DNA from: a virus
Length of the DNA: 29,226 bases
Strand: one strand, 5' to 3'
Virus record (IMG/VR): IMGVR_UViG_3300032242_002537
Coordinates: 1 to 29,226 of that record
Shown here: positions 1 to 8,500 of the stretch, one piece after another
Layout of the letters: every line of letters begins with the position of its first letter
Position numbering within the stretch: the first letter of the stretch is position 1
The notes under the pieces: generated by a model
Told to the model about the DNA's origin: nothing
Database searches by the model: none
The model's input: the letters and a program-made list of their open reading frames with translations, nothing else
Translations under genes and position numbers: made by a program

Positions 1-1
1 G

Positions 2-718
2 CAAGATCTCAAGAACATGAACGGCCTTGATATCGACTCTGAATTAACAAACGCTATGTCGTATGAAATTCAGGCCGAAATCGACCGTGAAATGGTTATC
101 AGAATGATCCAAGTATGTCTCAACGCAGGTAACCCAAATGGATACACATTCTGGTACGCACAATCCGCTGACGCACGTTGGTTGGGTGAGCGTAACAGGG
201 ACTTCTACTCCAAGGTAATTGTCGAGGCTAACCGCATCGCAATTCGTAACCGCAGAGGTAGTGCTAACTTCGTTATCGCTACTCCTCGTGTTTGCGCAAT
301 CCTTGAGATGCTCCCTGAATTCCAGTGGATGCCAGTAAACGGCAACGTAAACACACAACCAACAGGCATTGCCAAAGTTGGTACATTAGGTGGACGTTTC
401 CAAGTTTACCGCGACACTAGAACAGATTCACAGTATCTTAGTAATCAGCGCACCAAAGGTGAGCTTGAATATGCATTGCTTGGCTACAAGGGAACTGAAT
501 ACTATGATACAGGTATCGTATACTGTCCTTACATCCCAGTTATGATCCAGCGCACAATTGGTCCTAACGACTTTGCTCCTAGAGTAGGTCTTATGACTCG
601 TTACGGCGTTGTCGATCACATCTTCGGTGCAAACTTATACTACCACATTATCATAGTTAAGGGTCTTGGAGCTACAGGTTTCCCCGGCAACGCCGCAGGA
701 AACGTAAGCTACCTCTAA
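2..718 (+). CDS. 23: Major capsid protein, gp23-like (5' end missing)
   Basis: This is the C-terminal part of a T4-type major capsid protein, which forms the hexamers of the phage head. The reading frame is open to the left edge, so the real start lies outside the window and the first in-frame ATG at 17 is internal. Recognisable gp23-family elements are the helical segment around QDLKNMNGLDIDSELT, the block RIAIRNRRGSANFVIATPRV, the stretch LLGYKGTEYYDTGIVYCPYI, and the terminal RVGLMTRYGV...YYHIIIVKGLG, which matches the usual gp23 ending. The gene is much richer in G+C (about 40-47% in sampled lines) than the rest of the window, probably because its codon choice suits very high expression. 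It ends 24 bases before a strong hairpin terminator. Family assignment is by recognised pattern, not by alignment. Confidence 0.93.
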   Translation, partial: QDLKNMNGLDIDSELTNAMSYEIQAEIDREMVIRMIQVCLNAGNPNGYTFWYAQSADARWLGERNRDFYSKVIVEANRIAIRNRRGSANFVIATPRVCAILEMLPEFQWMPVNGNVNTQPTGIAKVGTLGGRFQVYRDTRTDSQYLSNQRTKGELEYALLGYKGTEYYDTGIVYCPYIPVMIQRTIGPNDFAPRVGLMTRYGVVDHIFGANLYYHIIIVKGLGATGFPGNAAGNVSYL

Positions 719-741
719 GTCTAACCACTCAGAAAAAAATC

Positions 742-778
742 GCCATATCCCGATTGCTAGGGGTATGGCACTTTTTTT
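742..778 (+). terminator. Rho-independent terminator after the capsid gene, probably bidirectional
   Basis: A 10-bp stem (GCCATATCCC at 742-751 with GGGGTATGGC at 760-769, one G-T wobble) closes an 8-base loop and is followed by seven T at 772-778. Seven A at 733-739 on the 5' side give a T-run on the other strand, so the same hairpin could stop transcription arriving from the minus-strand gene at 903-1388. Confidence 0.88.
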
Positions 779-838
779 GCCTTGATATCATTACAAAACC
801 TCTGCACTTATTAATAAATGTATAGGAATTGTAAAGAC

Positions 839-861
839 AAAAAAAAATGACATATATGTCA
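839..861 (-). terminator. Terminator-like palindrome and T-run after the minus-strand gp16-like gene
   Basis: Read on the minus strand, the perfect 14-bp palindrome TGACATATATGTCA (848-861) is followed by nine T (complement of A at 839-847). It can fold as a 5-bp stem with a TATA loop. The stem is AT-rich and weak, so termination may be partial. It is also the first of three tandem dyads, so a protein-binding role is an alternative. Confidence 0.5.
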
Positions 862-901
862 ACAAATGACTATATATGCCAATTTTTTGATTTATTTGTC
901 A
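848..901. repeat. Three tandem imperfect dyads, TGAC-N6/7-GYCA type
   Basis: Dyads lie at 848-861 (perfect palindrome TGACATATATGTCA), 867-881 (TGACTATATATGCCA) and 888-901 (TGATTTATTTGTCA). Unit starts are 19 and 21 bases apart. The right half-sites GTCAA, GCCAA, GTCAA begin at 858, 878 and 898, exactly 20 bp apart, about two helical turns. They fill the space between the capsid terminator and the 3' end of the gp16-like gene. Regular phasing of dyads suggests iterated protein-binding sites; the protein is unknown. Confidence 0.5.
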
Positions 902-902
902 A

Positions 903-1388
903 TTAATGCTTTTCAAAATCAGCATCAACAATTTCACCAACAACTTTTTTAGTAGGTTTATCAAACAATTGCTTCATAACCTCATCACGAGTAGCAATTA
1001 AAACATTAGTAGTATTTGGAATTAATGGACGATTAATATTTGCTTCAATTTCCATTTTTTTAATTTCTACATTTGATTTATTAACTTTGTTTTGAATATT
1101 AATCTTATTCAATTGATCAAGAGCTTTTGTAGCTGAATTTATGAGTTGAGATAAAGCAGCAATCTCTCTTGGGTCACTACCAGTTAAAACATTATCTTTA
1201 AGGGATTGTACAGCACCCAATGTAGACTCTACAAGCTCTGCTGACTTCTTATAAACATATTCCCCTACATTTTCATCATTTACATTTTCAACATTAACAG
1301 GCTCAGATTTACGAACAACTGGTGCTATCTCTTCTGCTTTTAATTCCTGTATAATTGAATCTATTTCACTTGTATTATTGCTTGACAT
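903..1388 (-). CDS. 16: Probable small terminase subunit, gp16-like
   Basis: This encodes a 161-residue acidic, helix-rich protein read from ATG at 1388. An upstream in-frame ATG at 1430 is rejected because it would overlap the divergent small gene at 1418 and cross the putative promoter. In T4-like phages gp16 recognises DNA for packaging and stimulates the large terminase. The layout fits that family: a disordered acidic N-terminus, a central helical hairpin around SDPREIAALSQLINSATKAL (compare the DSPR..E......L sequence of gp16 proteins), a Lys/Asn-rich coiled region, and a C-terminal NVLIATRDEVMKQLF segment like the short strand-plus-helix tail of cyanophage gp16 proteins. The assignment rests on pattern memory and length. 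It faces the capsid gene, whereas T4 has gene 16 on the same strand as its late genes. Confidence 0.55.
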   Translation of the reverse strand: MSSNNTSEIDSIIQELKAEEIAPVVRKSEPVNVENVNDENVGEYVYKKSAELVESTLGAVQSLKDNVLTGSDPREIAALSQLINSATKALDQLNKINIQNKVNKSNVEIKKMEIEANINRPLIPNTTNVLIATRDEVMKQLFDKPTKKVVGEIVDADFEKH

Positions 1389-1390
1389 GG

Positions 1391-1402
1391 TAAATATACT
1401 TA
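1391..1402. promoter_or_regulatory. Overlapping divergent late-promoter-like elements
   Basis: The 12 bases TAAATATACTTA read as TAAATATACT on the plus strand and TAAGTATATT on the minus strand. Both resemble the T4 late promoter core and its flank (TATAAATACT). The minus-strand copy (1395-1402) sits 6 nt before the ATG at 1388. The plus-strand copy (1391-1398) sits 19 nt before the ATG at 1418. Only 29 bases separate the two start codons, so both promoters must fit here. Confidence 0.5.
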
Positions 1403-1417
1403 CTAATATATTATTAT

Positions 1418-1591
1418 ATGACAACAACAATTACAGTTAATGGTGTAAATTACACAATCCCAAGTGATAAGTTACAACATATTATATCTTTATTACAAGC
1501 TTATAGGGTTACAGAAAATAACCAACAACAAGTCAGAGAAGTCTTAACGAGCCACCCTAACAATGATGGTAGGGTATTGATTAACGGTTGA
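1418..1591 (+). CDS. Small protein of unknown function, 57 residues
   Basis: A short open frame runs from ATG at 1418 to TGA at 1589-1591, filling the space between the divergent gp16-like gene and gp44. The product begins MTTTITVNGVNYTIP, which looks like a beta-hairpin. It continues with a helical segment (SDKLQHIISLLQAYR) and ends REVLTSHPNNDGRVLING. It has no membrane segment or cysteines. The codon pattern is normal for the window and it occupies an otherwise empty gap, which supports it being real. No homologue is recognised. The stop overlaps the start of a possible sigma70-like -35 box used for gp44. Confidence 0.6.
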   Translation: MTTTITVNGVNYTIPSDKLQHIISLLQAYRVTENNQQQVREVLTSHPNNDGRVLING

Positions 1592-1622
1592 CAATAGCCT
1601 CCTCCTAGTTTACCATACTAGG
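1588..1622 (+). promoter_or_regulatory. Possible promoter and/or hairpin operator at the gp44 start
   Basis: TTGACA at 1588-1593, a 17-base spacer, and TACCAT at 1611-1616 give a fair sigma70-type promoter whose start site would fall close to the gp44 ATG at 1623. The same bases contain an inverted repeat CCTAGT (1604-1609), 7-base loop, ACTAGG (1617-1622). It extends by one more pair into the A of the start codon and, after a mismatch, three more pairs. It could be a translational hairpin if transcription starts further upstream, or a DNA operator if the mRNA is leaderless. Confidence 0.4.
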
Positions 1623-2564
1623 ATGAGCAGTTTGTATAATCAGTTATGGGTGCAGAAATATGCACCAAAAACATTGGATGATATTGTATTGTCTGATGAC
1701 AATAGGGATTTCTTTTCCAAAATAAACGAAGATACTCCTCATTTACTTCTGTATGGAAATCCCGGTACAGGTAAGACAACTCTAGCTAAAATCATTGTAA
1801 ATAATATTTTAAAGTGTCAGTATTTGTATATTAATGCTTCTGATGAGAATGGCGTTGATACTATTAGAAATAAGGTTACTTCTTTTTCTCAAACTCGTTC
1901 ATTAGATGGTAAGAAGAAAGTTATTATCCTTGATGAGTTCTGTGGTACTACAGGAGAGGCTCAAAGGATTCTTCGTAACATTATGGAAGAATATGCATCT
2001 TCTACTAGGTTTATATTAACCGCTAATTATATTAATCGTGTTATTGAGCCTATACAATCCAGATGTTTATTGTTTAATTTGGTTCCCAAACTGGATCAAA
2101 CTGTATCCAGATGTTTTTACATTTTGAAACAGGAGAATATAAAGATAGAAGTAGAATCTCAAGTTGATTTTGCAAAGTATATTAAAAATAACTTTCCCGA
2201 CATGAGAAGGATTATTAATGATCTGCAAAGATTCTCAGTTACAGGTACTTTATTAATTAAAGAGAATGATCAAATTAGGAATTATGCCAATACTATATTT
2301 GATAGTTTGATTTCAAAGAAATCAGTGATTGATATCAGGAAATTTGTAATTCAAGAAGAGAGAAACTTTGCATCTGATTATCAAAAATTACTTAAAGAGA
2401 TATTTGATATTGTTTATATAAGTTCTTTAAAAGATGACGTTAAGAAAGGTATAATGCTCGAAGTAGGAGAGCATATGTATAGAGATAACTTTGTGATGGA
2501 TCACGAGATCAATTTTTTCTGTTGCCTTTTGGCAATTGAGAAATTAATCGTTTCTCTTACTTAA
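1623..2564 (+). CDS. 44: Sliding-clamp loader ATPase, gp44-like
   Basis: This AAA+ protein of 313 residues (T4 gp44 has 319) loads the sliding clamp onto primer-template DNA during phage replication. Visible motifs are the N-terminal LWVQKYAPKTLDDIVL typical of clamp-loader subunits (8-23), Walker A GNPGTGKT (45-52), Walker B VIILDEF (100-106), sensor-1 region FILTANY (130-136), and the SRC motif with its arginine finger (146-148) in EPIQSRC. The Walker B box reads DEFC rather than the DEAD of cellular clamp loaders. A helical collar domain follows. The partner subunit gp62 is not seen in the window. The 3' end overlaps the convergent gene at 2544 by 21 bases. The start at 1623 gives the expected family N-terminus; the three bases before it are AGG, too close to act as a normal SD. 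Confidence 0.93.
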   Translation: MSSLYNQLWVQKYAPKTLDDIVLSDDNRDFFSKINEDTPHLLLYGNPGTGKTTLAKIIVNNILKCQYLYINASDENGVDTIRNKVTSFSQTRSLDGKKKVIILDEFCGTTGEAQRILRNIMEEYASSTRFILTANYINRVIEPIQSRCLLFNLVPKLDQTVSRCFYILKQENIKIEVESQVDFAKYIKNNFPDMRRIINDLQRFSVTGTLLIKENDQIRNYANTIFDSLISKKSVIDIRKFVIQEERNFASDYQKLLKEIFDIVYISSLKDDVKKGIMLEVGEHMYRDNFVMDHEINFFCCLLAIEKLIVSLT

Positions 2565-3131
2565 TTTTAACTTCTGAGGTGCATTAAACTTTGCAGCTTT
2601 TGCGGGAGAAGCGGGAATTGATGTATTCTTCTTAGGAGTTTCATCATCTTGTGGATGATTATTATACATATCTTGATTAGAAGCTAATTCAGGTAATGTA
2701 GCCTTATAATATTCATAAGGATTTGGTACACCTTGAACTGGAGGAAGATTTGTACCAAAGTGAAGAACTTCAATGTGATTCATATCACCGGGGACAGTAA
2801 ATTCGGAAACTTCAGTTGGTGCTGAAACTGTTCTTGGGTCCATCTTCAAGAGAAGGAAACAATCACCAGCACCTGCATTGTCATTAGCATCCTTTACATC
2901 TTGCATTGAACCATGTCCTAAAACTCTTTTAATGAAAAAGAAATATTGACGATCCATTAAAGATTTTATCCATTCGCTAAAAATGGTATCATTACCATAA
3001 TGTTGTTTAAAATAAGGGGAATTCAAGAAACTTGGCTTTAAACGCACAGGTGCGCCTTCTCTGAAGCCACCATTGGAATAATGGGAGAAAGCAGTTTCTA
3101 ATAGTGTTTCGAATTTATTGAACTTAGACAT
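2544..3131 (-). CDS. Conserved T4-like phage protein of unknown function, 195 residues
   Basis: The product has an N-terminal MSKFNKFETLLETAFSHY helix, then a GGFREGAPVRLKP segment and a mixed alpha/beta region. This is followed by FTVPGDMNHIEVLHFGTNLPP and a Pro/Lys/Ala-rich, probably disordered C-terminus ending KLKLSKRND. From memory, uncharacterised proteins of T4-like marine phages share a layout of short N-terminal helix, a GGF.x.G..V.L segment, then VP...-NLPP and a basic tail, so this is probably a conserved phage protein of unknown role. I cannot verify that without a search. The start at 3131 follows TAAGTATT by 9 nt. Its 3' end overlaps gp44 on the opposite strand, with no terminator visible between them. 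Confidence 0.75.
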   Translation of the reverse strand: MSKFNKFETLLETAFSHYSNGGFREGAPVRLKPSFLNSPYFKQHYGNDTIFSEWIKSLMDRQYFFFIKRVLGHGSMQDVKDANDNAGAGDCFLLLKMDPRTVSAPTEVSEFTVPGDMNHIEVLHFGTNLPPVQGVPNPYEYYKATLPELASNQDMYNNHPQDDETPKKNTSIPASPAKAAKFNAPQKLKLSKRND

Positions 3132-3140
3132 GTTGATATC

Positions 3141-3148
3141 AATACTTA
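3141..3148 (-). promoter_or_regulatory. Late-promoter-like TAAGTATT before the minus-strand gene
   Basis: TAAGTATT on the minus strand ends 9 nt before the ATG at 3131. A perfect T4 late core TATAAATA also occurs on the minus strand at 3188-3195, about 57 nt upstream of the same ATG, so this gene has two candidate late promoters. Confidence 0.5.
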
Positions 3149-3183
3149 CATTTACTTATCTCAATTTAAACAGATTTTTAACA

Positions 3184-3191
3184 TAAGTATT
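3184..3191 (+). promoter_or_regulatory. Late-promoter-like TAAGTATT before gp25
   Basis: TAAGTATT lies 6 nt before the gp25 ATG at 3198. If positioned as in T4 late promoters, transcription would start within a few bases of the ATG. No SD sequence is present. Confidence 0.55.
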
Positions 3192-3197
3192 TATATA

Positions 3198-3704
3198 ATG
3201 GCAGTCATAGATTTAAACAATTTAATAAGACCAAAACAAAAAAATAATCCAATTACACAGGTGTCTCAAGTTGTTTTGGTGGAAGATCCAATTTATACTG
3301 ATTTGCATTTAGATTTAGAACAGTCTAAAAGTATAGGTCTTGGTACAAATGCCGTAGGTGCAAGTGATATTATAGTTGATAATGATTTAAAAGCGATTGA
3401 AAATTCACTAAGAAATATTTTTACAACTAAAAAAGGACAAAAAATATTAAATCCGGATTTTGGATATTCTTTAGAACAATATCTTTTTACAGCCATAAGT
3501 GATGCTAATGGTAAATCTATAGGTAATGAAATATTAAATGGAATTACTAAATATGAACCAAGAGTGAATGTATCAAATATTTTAGTCACTCCTTATGTGG
3601 ATCAAAATTTATATTATATTGCAGTTTATTATACTATTCTGGAAATCAGAAAACAAAATATAATAAACATTATTGCAAAACTAGGAGGACAAGTCCTCAT
3701 ATAA
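3198..3704 (+). CDS. 25: Baseplate wedge protein, gp25-like (GPW_gp25 family)
   Basis: gp25 is a small lysozyme-like-fold component of the inner baseplate wedge and sheath-initiation region of contractile tails. It binds gp6. The diagnostic features are a helix around LKAIENSLRNIFTTKKGQ (64-81), then KILNPDFGYSLEQYLF (82-97) with the conserved PDFG, then an amphipathic helix and two C-terminal strands (VNVSNILVTPYV and LYYIAVYYTI). At 168 residues it is longer than T4 gp25 (132) because of about 45 extra N-terminal residues of low complexity. It sits 15 bases before the gp6-like gene, the same pairing seen in many contractile tails. It appears to open a transcription unit running to 8727. Confidence 0.92.
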   Translation: MAVIDLNNLIRPKQKNNPITQVSQVVLVEDPIYTDLHLDLEQSKSIGLGTNAVGASDIIVDNDLKAIENSLRNIFTTKKGQKILNPDFGYSLEQYLFTAISDANGKSIGNEILNGITKYEPRVNVSNILVTPYVDQNLYYIAVYYTILEIRKQNIINIIAKLGGQVLI

Positions 3705-3719
3705 AGGATAATTATTACA

Positions 3720-5522
3720 ATGGCAACTAACAGTGATCCACTTTTTAATAAAAATTCCTATGTGTCTTTTGATGGTACAAGTATCAATGATTTAATAATA
3801 AACAGATTAAATCAAAATGAAATTTTTACAGATCAAAATTATCAAGGTTCTAACTTATCATCACTCTTGGATGTGATAAGTTATACTTTTAGTACGCTTC
3901 TTTATTATCTCAATAAAACATCATCTGAAACAATGTTCTCTGAAGCTCAAATATATGAGAATATGAACAGAATAGTAAAACTTTTAAATTATAACCCAAA
4001 AGGAAAATTAACACAATCAGTTGCATTTACTATAAGAGCAGCATTATATCCTAATAATTATGTAATACCTCGTTATTCTTATTTAAAAGTTGGAGGTACT
4101 GCTTTTTCTTTTGTAAAAGATATATATTTTTCATATTTGGATAATTCTATAATTGATATTCAAAATCCTGATTTTGATTTATTCTTATACCAAGGTCAAT
4201 TTGAAGAATATCCAATTTATACTGCACTTGGTTCATCAAATGAAGTTTTATTTTTAAATCTTGGTGAAACTACATATATTGATCACAATAACATTGATGT
4301 ATATGTAAAACTTGCAAATACAAATACATGGGAAAAATGGAAAAGAAGTGAAAATTTATTTTTAAATAAAGCTTCTGATAAAACTTTTGAAGTTAGATAT
4401 AATCCAAATAAAAATTATGAAATAAAATTTGGGGATGATATTAATGGTAAACAATTAAAAACAGGAGATAGTGTTTTGGTTTATTATTTAAAAATAGATC
4501 CAACAACATCAACAATAGCAGCTGATACTCTCAATAAAACAAAAATTGTGGTTTATAATAGCGTTAATTATTCATCAATTTTTAATGATACTAAAGAATA
4601 TCCTTCAATTTTATTAGATAACACAACAATTAATAATGTAACAATAAATAACAATTATCCATCTAATTCTTATACCGATGAAGAAAGTGTTGATGATATA
4701 AGAAAAAATGCACCAAAAAGTTTTTCATATCAACAAAGATTAGTAACTGCAAATGATTTTAAAAATTATATATTAGATAATTTTTCAAATATTTTAACAG
4801 ATTGTCATGTGGTAAATAACGACGATTATCTTAAAGGGCACATTAAATATCTTTATGATATTGGTATCAAATCACCGCAGTTAGATAATACAATATTATA
4901 CAATCAAATTAAATTTTCAAATAGTTGTAATTTTAATAATGTTTATGCATATTTGGTTCCTTTGAATGATTCACAGCAATATATTTCTTCTGCACAAAAA
5001 GAATTAGTTATAAATGAAGTTGAATCGCAAAAAATAATGACTAGTGAATTAGTTCCTATGGACCCGGTTAATATGCTTTTTGATTTTTATGTAAAATCAC
5101 CAACATCAAATCCAAATATAGATGATTTATATTATAATTCTCTTGTTATATATAAAACACCTAATGCAAGACAATCATCATCAGGTATTATCAACAATGT
5201 TATCGAATTAATAACAAACACGTTTAGTAAGAAAAATATAAAATTAGGTCAATTTATAGATATATCTCAATTAGCATCAAATATTGTTAATTTAGATGGC
5301 GTTGATAGGATAGAGACATATAGAAGTGATACTGATACATATGTTGATGGATTGTCATTCTTAGTTTGGAATCAATCTTATCCAACACTAGATGTATCAG
5401 TACATGGGTATAATTTTGAACTTCAACATTTTCAATATGCTAGATTTAACAATATAACAAATTTAATAAATAAAATAAAAGTTATAGAACCAACTGGCAT
5501 TATACAAATAACTGATTACTAA
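3720..5522 (+). CDS. 6: Baseplate wedge protein, gp6-like (baseplate J family)
   Basis: gp6 homologues form the iris-like core of the wedge that dilates when the tail contracts. The 600-residue product (T4 gp6 is 660) begins with the family's N-terminal layout: a NLSSLLDVISYTFSTLLYYL helix region, then ERxL-like EAQIYENMNRIVKLLNYNPKG. The central baseplate-J signature is clear at about residues 320-352: DEESVDDIRKNAPKSF followed by QRLVTANDFKNYI. A second J-like region (VYAYLVPLN... and a C-terminal NLDGVDRIETYR) completes the fold. An AAAGGA-like stretch about 12 nt upstream of the ATG is a weak SD candidate, one of few in the window. The next gene starts one base after its stop. Confidence 0.92.
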   Translation: MATNSDPLFNKNSYVSFDGTSINDLIINRLNQNEIFTDQNYQGSNLSSLLDVISYTFSTLLYYLNKTSSETMFSEAQIYENMNRIVKLLNYNPKGKLTQSVAFTIRAALYPNNYVIPRYSYLKVGGTAFSFVKDIYFSYLDNSIIDIQNPDFDLFLYQGQFEEYPIYTALGSSNEVLFLNLGETTYIDHNNIDVYVKLANTNTWEKWKRSENLFLNKASDKTFEVRYNPNKNYEIKFGDDINGKQLKTGDSVLVYYLKIDPTTSTIAADTLNKTKIVVYNSVNYSSIFNDTKEYPSILLDNTTINNVTINNNYPSNSYTDEESVDDIRKNAPKSFSYQQRLVTANDFKNYILDNFSNILTDCHVVNNDDYLKGHIKYLYDIGIKSPQLDNTILYNQIKFSNSCNFNNVYAYLVPLNDSQQYISSAQKELVINEVESQKIMTSELVPMDPVNMLFDFYVKSPTSNPNIDDLYYNSLVIYKTPNARQSSSGIINNVIELITNTFSKKNIKLGQFIDISQLASNIVNLDGVDRIETYRSDTDTYVDGLSFLVWNQSYPTLDVSVHGYNFELQHFQYARFNNITNLINKIKVIEPTGIIQITDY

Positions 5523-5523
5523 T

Positions 5524-8500
5524 ATGCAAGCACTACCGCTTCCATCATTATTAAATGAATCAATTTATTTTGATTATGCACCACCTCCAACATTTGCGGG
5601 TCATATAAATAAACATCCATTTAAAGTTATTATAACATCATCAACCGATGATAAACATGTTATAAATTTAACTTCTAAATATTCAAAATCATATAATCCA
5701 CAAACTAATATTTCAAAATGGTCTTTTCTTAGAACAGAAAATCGATTTTTAGATTTAAGTGGAAATCAAATAGAATCAGTTGTTACAAATGATACTCCCA
5801 TATACATAGGATCTGATAATAATTTAAATAATGTAAGTGGTAATTTTATAGGTGTAAGTGGTTATGCGGAATTTTATTTTGTGGATGATATCTACAATTA
5901 TGATTTTGCATTTAAAGATGAAAAATATACAACAATAGTTGCAGTACTACAAACAAGCGGTGTTAATTATTTTAATAATGCTTCGCAGCATATTCAATCA
6001 TCTAGATATAGTAATAGCAAAGCAATTGCGTATCAACCTCATATTTTCCATTATAGAGATCCTGATTATATAAAAATATCAGAAAATGGAATAAGAGAAT
6101 TTATCAATCCTCGTTGGGCAGCAGCTGATCAACATGTAATTTTTACTTTTAATTGGAATGAACAATACAGTCAATTATATTATGATGGTAACGAAGTAAC
6201 TCCATTTAAATTTAATTCTAATTTTAATAAATCCTTACCATCAAATACAAATCAAGATACTATTGGTATAAAAGCACAATTAATATTAGATCCTAATTTA
6301 TATGAAAATAAAGAAAATACAATTAAAGCTTATTTTCCAAAAGATAAAATAGATATAACATATAAAAACAATGATCAATATTTGTCACCCGGCTATTGTA
6401 AAACTCTTTTTAATGTTAATAATAGATCAACCGCTAATGTTGTATTAACTGCATCTTCGGAATTTTATTCTCCCGATACTAAAGGTAACATGTATACGCC
6501 TAAAATGTGGCTTTCTAATCCACATGCTGGTGTAGTAGGTATAGTTGAATATAATTTCCCTTTAAATTATAATTTAGAAAATAAATCTTTATTAAAAGCT
6601 CAAATTTATAATTTTAACGTACCTATTGTATATAAACCAAATTTTGCAAATGATAGTTTTGCTACTACAGGATTTCATGGTATAAACAGCATAGCAGTAT
6701 TACCTGCTCCTGATTATTCAGCTTGGATGATTGATGGTGAATTAAATTATCTTTATAAATTTGGATCAAAAGGTCAATTACTATCAGCTATAGATTTAGT
6801 AAAATTAGTATCAGATAATAATCTTGGATTTTTAGTATATGATCAAGTATCACCTACATCTTTGGTTCTTGATGGACAGAAAAATCTTTGGATTACTTTA
6901 TATGATAGTAATTTTGTTTTAAACTTAGATAAGGATGGAAATTATATCGGAGCTTTGAGTTTATTAAATAACGTACCTGAAATATCTTATAATGATCCAC
7001 CTGATATAAACCAAGATTGGTATGAAAAAAATCAAACATATCCAAATGAAGAAAATATAGAAAATTTCGTAGAACCCACAATATTGGATACCGATAGTCA
7101 AAATAATATATGGGTTACATATTCAAATTATGCTAGTGGTTATCTTTTAAAGTTTGATTATAATAATAATATATTACAAACAATAAGCTATCCTGTATGT
7201 GCATGTCCTCAAGATATAATAGTTGATAATCAAGATAATATATGGGTAGCATTATCAAATGATATATGGAGATCGATAGGTTGGATAGAAAAAAGAGATA
7301 CAAGTGGTAATCTTTTAAGCTCTTTCAATAATATTATGGGAGTTAATGAACTCACATTGGATTTAAATCAAAACTTATGGTTTACATATAGTTACGGTAG
7401 AATTGGTTATATTGATAATATAACAGGTGAAGTTTTAACATTTAATGTTTTAGATAATAGCGATAACTCAAAATACGCACAAAGTCCAAATGTTACAACC
7501 CCAAATATTAATACGGATGAAACTGCATTAGAAGGTATAACATGCGATTTAAAAGGTTATTTATATGTTGTAAACTCTGTAGAAAATCAAATTTACATTT
7601 ATAACACAAATACAAAACAATATGTGGATAAAATTTATGTAAACCCACAAGGATTTACTTTTTTCACAAGAACTGAAAATGGGGAAACTGAAATAGAATA
7701 CAATCAATGGGAAAAATCATTACAAGCTCATGGTGATTGGATGGGTACAAGATGGATTAATAAATATTATAAAAAAGATTCAACTTATAAAATAAATCTT
7801 TCCGGTATTTCATGTTCTCTTGAATTTATAGCTTTAACTTCCAAAAATTTTGCACCTCAACATTCATTATTAGCCAATACTTTTTATAAATACATTGAAA
7901 CTAATTTCTTTTCAAAAATTATAGTAACACCTAAAAGCACATCAGAGCCTATAATCATAAGCGATAAACTTGATATTTTTAAAGTTAATGAACATTATGA
8001 TTTGGCGGCTCAGATGAAATCATATGCTATAACACCTACTTTATTTGAAAGTACTTTCTTATTTGATAAGTTTTTACCATCAATATATGGATTTTATCCA
8101 TATGACCATCAAGATTTTGGAGTTTCTGGATATGAAAAAATAGCAAATTTTGTTTTAAATCATTCTGACATAGATACATGTGAAATTGACAAATTATATA
8201 GCATGTCGGATGCTACTAACACAGAAACAAGTGATTATCTTTTAAATTATCCATCTGAAATAAAAAGATTAATGGATATTGTATCAATCAATCAATCAAA
8301 ACTTTGGGGATCTGTTCAAAAAAATCAAAATTATTTTAAACAACCCGGTCCTGATGGATCTTTTAATAAAGGTAAATTATTAACAACTTCCTATACAGTT
8401 ACAGCTGGAAATCCTATCATATTAAAAACAAAATCATTAGAAAAATATGAATTAATTCAAACTGGTAAAATAATAAACTTGGAAAAATATCCATTATCAG

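Noticed and set aside
44-619. Minus-strand open frames opposite the capsid gene
   Set aside because: They lie entirely under a clearly identified gp23 frame and show no plausible domains; they are antisense shadows.
1389-1430. Longer start of the gp16-like gene at 1430
   Set aside because: It would overlap the divergent 57-codon gene and include the promoter-like element; the added residues MLLSYNNILVSIFT look unlike the acidic N-terminus.
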